8,223 nt of DNA from Myxococcales bacterium (GTDB lineage Bacteria > Myxococcota_C > UBA6777). The position numbers and the translations under genes are program-made. Below are positions 4,689 to 8,223 of the stretch, one piece after another. The DNA lies in contig JALTMC010000056.1 of the NCBI GenBank assembly GCA_027005175.1, positions 1 through 8,223 on the forward strand, in the 5' to 3' direction. Numbering within the stretch: position 1 is the stretch's first letter; each line of letters starts with the position of its first letter. The notes below the pieces were generated by a model that made no database searches, was not told where the DNA came from, and was given only the letters and a program-made list of their open reading frames with translations.

Positions 4689-7238
4689 ATGATCATCAAA
4701 TGTCCGACCTGCAGCCAGGGTTATGATACAACAGGCTATCCAGACAATTATAAATTTGCTTGTAGCTGTGGAGCGATTATCGACGTAGCCGCTTTACAAC
4801 AACAAGCCACAGGAGCAGCTTCCCCAAGCATGGCCGCTGAGCCTTATGTCCACCCTCCAGCACCACAACCTTTGCCTCCGGAGCCTTGGCAAGGCTCAGC
4901 ACATCCAGAGAGCACCTCGAACCCTACACTGAATTCATCCACAGACGGACTTCCTCCCATGCAAGCTGTGGACTTTGCTCTGGACCAAGCCGAAGCAACA
5001 GCTGTGACTCGCAGCCCTTATACGATGCAGGACATGCCATACACATCCTCCGGAGAGAGGGGGAGCCCAGATGCTTATGCATCCCACAGCCCAGATGCTT
5101 ATGCATCCCATCCTCCGAGCCACACAACAGTACCTTATGAGTCCTCGGCGGGGATGGACTCCCAACCCGCCCAAGCGCTCGGTTCCCAAGAGGTCCAGCA
5201 ATCATACATCCCCGATTCTTGGACGGAGTTAGATGAATCACCGAGTCACTCGGCCAACGATATTGTTCTCCCAATCGATGATGCAGATCGAACAGAACCC
5301 CGTGCGATCTGGGCATTGATCTTTGCATTTTTTGTTGTCCTTGGACCTGTAGTTTGGTTTCTTGCAGCCCGAGCCCGACAACAAATCAGATTAGCTCCCA
5401 ACATATTCAGAGGTCGTCGCCTTGCGTTGGTGGGGATATTGATTGGTCTCATTCAAACCTTAGGACTGGGTGGTGTCATTTATTTGGCGTGGACACAACC
5501 CAACATTCACCCTTTGATTCACCGCACAGCGTTTGTTCTTGGCATGGTTCAACCTCGCACTACGATCGATCGATTTAAGAAACGAGCCAAGGATCCTGCC
5601 CACCTCACTCTCTCGCTAGCGCAAAAGCTGCTGAACCAGCGACTGCGACTGCGTCAAAAGAAGGCAAAGTCCCTACCGATTGCCTACCTTGCACACACCT
5701 CGAAGCCCTATTACACTCACGCCTACTGGCGTGATCCAAAACGAAAGACTTCACGCAAGGGTCTGTACTTTCGCTCGGCACGAGGACACTGGCACCTCGC
5801 TCATGTTGAGTCCGTCTACCAAGAAGAGACACGTGTTTTTGAGACGGGACCCTCCAAGCTCACTGCTACCCTTGCTCGTCAGCTTATCAAAAAATTCTGG
5901 CAACTGCGTGGCCGATTTACAGGTGTCACGATTAAGCAACTCTATGTGGTCCAAGAGGCCGGCTCACAAGTCGCCTCTGCTTATTGGGTCTTGGAAAAGC
6001 AGAAAGCAGGAAAACCACTTCAACGATGGGTCATTGTATCGCGTTTTCGTCGTTCCTCGCAGGGGCAGTGGTTTTTGGTCCGATATGCTGAGCATGTACC
6101 AAAAGAGGAACAACATCAATTCTCAGCGACCTCTGGCCCCCGACTCACCGTGGAGACCGCGAGGCCCCTGCTGGCGCAGGCTTATAAGTTGTTCCAAAAA
6201 AGTTTCCAACCTCGCTCTATGGCGGTAACGCAAGAGCCCAACTCTACAACAGGCTGGCTGCTGTGGGAAAATGGTCGTCGCAAACCTCTTTTGCGCAGTC
6301 TATTTCGATACTCCACAGACCAAAAGTGGTTCTTCGTGCGCACTCTAGCATCTCCAACTCTTCGGAAGGTCTATCGTATCAAAGGCCCCACAAACCTCAA
6401 CAGTGCTTTGGCCAAAACTCTGTTAGAGACTTATTTACGCAAACAACGTGACCGTTTGCGAGTCCAACATCTGTACGTGTACCAACGCAAAGGGCAACAT
6501 ATTGCACAGGTTCGGTGGATCACAAAAGCACCGCGTCAACAGAAACTTGGCACACCGCCGCCCAAGCCTCAACAAAGTGTGTTTCACTATACCTCCGATG
6601 GCTCCTGGAATCTTACAATTCTCCACCAGCGACCGGCACAAGAAGTTCTTTATCACAAGAAGGGAGGGCCACGCCTGAGTGCAGACATCGCAAAACAACT
6701 GCTGCGACAATACTGGAGAGACCAGAGCTGGAGGTCCAACTCGCGACGGTTCAGCGGAGCCAAAATTCAGGCTCTTTATACCTTTCAAAACTCTGACAAC
6801 CAGCGAGCCTGGGCGCACTGGATCATCTCCAACAATGACACCAAAACACCTCTACGCAGCTCCTTTTACCGCTCTGCTGAAGGACATTGGTATTTGGGTT
6901 CGTATGATCTCGGAAAAGGATATACCTTGCGATATCGTATCACTGGCCCCAAACAGTTGTCTGTAAAGATGCTCATTCCCTTGTTGCGCAACTATGTAAC
7001 ACTCAAGTACAAAGACACGCGTGTTGTCCTTCGCGACTTTTATGTGGTGCAACCCACGAAACAACACCGGGCGTATGTACGCTGGGTTTGGGAAAGTGGC
7101 AGCAAAGCTCGCGCTGTCTTCAGTCTGCTTCACCGCTCCAACCAGGGCCATTGGTACCTCTCCATCCCTGAACTCTCGAACCCTCCCACGCTCTACTTAA
7201 ACCTGGCATCACCAACAACAGGTCGCAAACGACCCTGA
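4689..7238 (+). CDS. Large zinc-ribbon membrane protein with six ~90-residue repeats
   Basis: An 849-residue protein I cannot assign as a whole. Residues 1-30 form a zinc ribbon (Cys5, Cys8, Cys25, Cys27). Residues about 35-200 are a Pro/Ser/Ala/Gln-rich linker with a duplicated SPDAYASH. Residues 206-227 and 244-267 are hydrophobic segments joined by a basic loop (RARQQIR...GRR), a layout resembling DUF4190. Residues about 302-835 are six repeats with a shared pattern: a start near Leu-Thr/Ser, a helix such as LARQLIKKFW, a strand such as LYVVQ, an A.W motif, then FxRSxxGxWYL. The conserved Trp are at 368, 461, 547, 640, 734 and 822, 86-94 residues apart. The repeats are strongly basic and aromatic. 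The ATG follows GGGAGG (4671-4676) by 12 bases. It may be co-transcribed with the solute-binding protein gene. An envelope-associated binding or scaffold role is a guess. Confidence 0.9.
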   Translation: MIIKCPTCSQGYDTTGYPDNYKFACSCGAIIDVAALQQQATGAASPSMAAEPYVHPPAPQPLPPEPWQGSAHPESTSNPTLNSSTDGLPPMQAVDFALDQAEATAVTRSPYTMQDMPYTSSGERGSPDAYASHSPDAYASHPPSHTTVPYESSAGMDSQPAQALGSQEVQQSYIPDSWTELDESPSHSANDIVLPIDDADRTEPRAIWALIFAFFVVLGPVVWFLAARARQQIRLAPNIFRGRRLALVGILIGLIQTLGLGGVIYLAWTQPNIHPLIHRTAFVLGMVQPRTTIDRFKKRAKDPAHLTLSLAQKLLNQRLRLRQKKAKSLPIAYLAHTSKPYYTHAYWRDPKRKTSRKGLYFRSARGHWHLAHVESVYQEETRVFETGPSKLTATLARQLIKKFWQLRGRFTGVTIKQLYVVQEAGSQVASAYWVLEKQKAGKPLQRWVIVSRFRRSSQGQWFLVRYAEHVPKEEQHQFSATSGPRLTVETARPLLAQAYKLFQKSFQPRSMAVTQEPNSTTGWLLWENGRRKPLLRSLFRYSTDQKWFFVRTLASPTLRKVYRIKGPTNLNSALAKTLLETYLRKQRDRLRVQHLYVYQRKGQHIAQVRWITKAPRQQKLGTPPPKPQQSVFHYTSDGSWNLTILHQRPAQEVLYHKKGGPRLSADIAKQLLRQYWRDQSWRSNSRRFSGAKIQALYTFQNSDNQRAWAHWIISNNDTKTPLRSSFYRSAEGHWYLGSYDLGKGYTLRYRITGPKQLSVKMLIPLLRNYVTLKYKDTRVVLRDFYVVQPTKQHRAYVRWVWESGSKARAVFSLLHRSNQGHWYLSIPELSNPPTLYLNLASPTTGRKRP
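5064..5111 (+). repeat. Duplicated 24-bp coding unit (SPDAYASH twice)
   Basis: Units 5064-5087 and 5088-5111 are identical except for the last base, so SPDAYASH is encoded twice in a row within the low-complexity linker of the large membrane protein. The near-identity points to a recent in-frame duplication, which a disordered linker would tolerate. Confidence 0.9.
5592..7193 (+). other. Region coding six diverged protein repeats
   Basis: Within the large membrane protein, repeats cover residues roughly 302-387, 388-483, 484-566, 567-660, 661-753 and 754-835. Four inter-repeat junctions carry a Gly-Pro or Gly-Gly-Pro (SGPRLT, KGPTNL, GGPRLS, TGPKQL), and repeat 2 opens GPSKLT. Each repeat ends with a short strand containing Trp (GHWHL, GQWFL, QKWFF, GSWNL, GHWYL, GHWYL). 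The DNA is too diverged for nucleotide repeats to be obvious, so the duplications are old. Repeat 3 is the most eroded: it lacks the LYVVQ strand in recognisable form. Confidence 0.8.
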
Positions 7239-7386
7239 GCCCACAGCCTACACTCTAGCCCACTCATCTTTGCTCCTGTTGTGTTGTGCAAGGTTCCGTT
7301 TCAGAAAGACACAGGATGAGCCGTACTATGACCATTGTGTTCTAGTTCAAGAAGATCTTGGGAGAGTGTAGCACGTTAAGGAACTC

Positions 7387-7415
7387 TTGATGTTCATGTA
7401 CTCTAGTGCTATGAT
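7387..7415 (+). promoter_or_regulatory. Strong candidate sigma70-type promoter with extended -10
   Basis: TTGATG (7387-7392) and TATGAT (7410-7415) are separated by exactly 17 bases, and TG-C precedes the -10 (7407-7409), giving an extended -10. Five of six -10 bases and four of six -35 bases match consensus. It would start a transcript near 7422 with a leader of more than 200 bases, containing the palindrome, before the zinc-ribbon gene at 7636. Confidence 0.6.
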
Positions 7416-7461
7416 GTTCGAGCCCTATGGCATCGGTAAGATTTTAGATCTCTTGTCAAAT

Positions 7462-7525
7462 GTTGATTCAGAAGCCCCACATTTCCCCATGATGGGGAAA
7501 TGTGGGGTCACCGTTGATTCAGAAG
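7462..7525. repeat. Perfect 33-bp inverted repeat flanked by 13-bp direct repeats
   Basis: Positions 7475-7507 form a perfect inverted repeat with 16-bp arms (CCCCACATTTCCCCAT) and a single central base; in RNA it would fold with a small loop. GTTGATTCAGAAG lies immediately before it (7462-7474) and again just after it (7513-7525), five bases from the right arm. No T-run follows, so it is not a standard intrinsic terminator. Possibilities are a REP-like or miniature mobile element with duplicated flanks, a dimeric regulator site, or a leader RNA element. Confidence 0.9.
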
Positions 7526-7635
7526 AGTTGTGTAGTGCGACGATAGATCAGATGTGAATGTGGGTGTGAGCCCTCCATTTACAGAGGCCAGCAGCGGCAA
7601 CCCTCCACACCACCGAGAGAGAGAGAGTTCGCTCT

Positions 7636-8031
7636 ATGAAATTTATCTGCGACAAGTGCAGCGCGAAATACTCTATCGCAGACGAGAAGATTCGCAAAAA
7701 AGTACTCAAAATACGATGCAAAAAGTGCTCTCATGTGATCATCGTTCGCGATCCACAAGCCAGAGCTGCTCAAAGTTGTCGCGTATGCTCCCGACGTGGA
7801 AGTCAACCCCCACAAGCTGGAGAACCTATGTGGAATCAACAAGCGGATCGAGGATCTGTCAGCACTAAGTCAAGTCATTCTCGACGCGGTGCTTTGCTCG
7901 ACCCCCGCTGCCCGCCGGCGCGCAGCGCTTCTGGGCGCAACTTCACCACCTCCTGTGCGAAGGCGAAAGGACGCTGCGAACGAGGCCAAATCGACAGTTG
8001 GCGAGGGAGTCACAGTAAACCACAGCACTAG
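7636..8031 (+). CDS. Zinc-ribbon protein, 5' part; probably frameshifted
   Basis: The first 40 residues are an MJ0042/GYF-type zinc ribbon: MKFICDKCSAKYSIADEK, then LKIRCKKCSHVIIVRDP, with Cys5, Cys8, Cys28 and Cys31 as ligands. In myxobacteria such ribbons open larger regulatory or membrane proteins. The ATG at 7636 follows a GAGAG purine run with an 8-base gap. After about residue 40 this frame turns into Arg/Ser/Gln-rich sequence with poor protein character and stops at 8029-8031 (131 residues). The frame one base ahead is open from 7739 to the window end and reads like a real protein, so the natural product is probably ribbon plus that frame, joined near 7745-7765. A sequencing error, a decayed gene or programmed frameshifting are all possible. 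It is the second zinc-ribbon gene in this window, on the same strand as the large membrane protein. Confidence 0.7.
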   Translation: MKFICDKCSAKYSIADEKIRKKVLKIRCKKCSHVIIVRDPQARAAQSCRVCSRRGSQPPQAGEPMWNQQADRGSVSTKSSHSRRGALLDPRCPPARSASGRNFTTSCAKAKGRCERGQIDSWRGSHSKPQH

Positions 8032-8223
8032 CTGTGCAGCCGACTCAAAGGAGGACGTGGAGAGTGCGGCGAGGGGGCAAGGAAACAAGGATGGGAAAGA
8101 GGGTGAAGATCAAGGGGGCGAGGATGGTCTCGACGATGGGCGACCGCTCCTCTCTCGCGCCCATGTGGACCCTCGTCTTTCGCTGCTGTGCCGCGTGCTA
8201 GCCAGGTGTACGGAGCGCAAGTT
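7739..8223 (+). pseudogene. Open frame continuing the zinc-ribbon protein (+1 frame, partial)
   Basis: After a TGA at 7736-7738 this frame has no stop to the window end, 161 codons. It begins HKPELLKVVAYAPDVEV and NPHKLENLCGINKRIEDL, followed by ALSQVILDAVLCSTPAARR, which look like helical globular sequence. An Asp/Glu/Gly/Lys-rich stretch around 8050-8140 follows, then LLSRAHVDPRLSLLCRVLAR. There is no ATG or convincing ribosome binding site near its beginning, so it is unlikely to be a separate gene. It is better explained as the rest of the 7636 gene after a one-base shift. It continues beyond the window, so the domain it belongs to cannot be named. Confidence 0.5.

Larger units (their letters stand above)
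7239..7635. other. 397-bp gene-free stretch with promoter and palindrome
   Basis: No frame here has both a good ribosome binding site and protein-like composition. Short frames crossing it look accidental. The first 140 bases after the large membrane protein show no clear terminator hairpin with a T-run. The stretch then holds a sigma70-type promoter (7387-7415), a perfect palindrome with flanking direct repeats (7462-7525), and a purine run (7615-7627) acting as ribosome binding site for the next gene. Confidence 0.7.

Noticed and set aside
7475-7507. Intrinsic transcription terminator
   Set aside because: The hairpin is perfect, but the bases after it (TCACCGTTGATT) are not a T-run.
7554-7868. 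Separate small gene overlapping the zinc-ribbon start
   Set aside because: Its sequence is Ser/Arg/Thr-rich with no motif, and the overlapping frame carries an unmistakable zinc ribbon.

Overview
The window looks like chromosomal DNA of a myxobacterium-like member of the Myxococcota (former Deltaproteobacteria) with moderate base composition, becoming visibly more GC-rich over the last few hundred bases. Three things point there: a secreted matrixin-family protein with a Cys-plus-hydrophobic tail resembling MYXO-CTERM sorting tails, two proteins opening with the short Cys-x-x-Cys zinc ribbons common in that group, and long Pro/Ser/Gln-rich linkers in exported or membrane proteins. The lineage is inferred from family resemblance, not from a marker gene.

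Layout. The left edge (1-240) holds the start of a minus-strand gene encoding a signal peptide. Its ribosome binding site, start codon and first nine codons lie in a 40-bp unit present five times in tandem. Upstream of it on the same strand is a 6-pyruvoyl-tetrahydropterin synthase-like gene (280-660). Divergent from that, a small basic protein of unknown function (ending at 1237) directly abuts folE, GTP cyclohydrolase I (1238-1840). FolE makes 7,8-dihydroneopterin triphosphate. The neighbouring PTPS-like protein lacks the usual catalytic Cys and carries a Glu in an ExxHxH motif, so the pair fits a folate/pterin role better than queuosine synthesis. folE runs into the 3' end of a convergent matrixin-like gene (1823-2710) that has lost two of the three zinc-binding histidines.

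After a repeat-bearing intergenic stretch (three 32-bp units at 2825-2920) comes an unrecognised minus-strand gene (2992-3498). It is divergent from a plus-strand pair: a secreted family-3 solute-binding protein (3636-4574) with a nine-C tract in its proline-rich linker, and a large membrane protein (4689-7238). The large protein has an N-terminal zinc ribbon, a low-complexity linker, two membrane segments resembling DUF4190 and six copies of a roughly 90-residue repeat that I do not recognise.

The right end begins with a 397-bp gene-free stretch containing a good sigma70-type promoter and a perfect 33-bp inverted repeat flanked by 13-bp direct repeats. Then comes a second zinc-ribbon gene (from 7636) that appears frameshifted: the frame holding the ribbon stops at 8031, while a neighbouring frame is open and protein-like to the window edge.

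I see no rRNA, tRNA, CRISPR array, transposase or phage gene. The most unusual items are the iterated translation-start repeat, the pseudo-matrixin, the six-repeat membrane protein and the palindrome in the right-hand leader.
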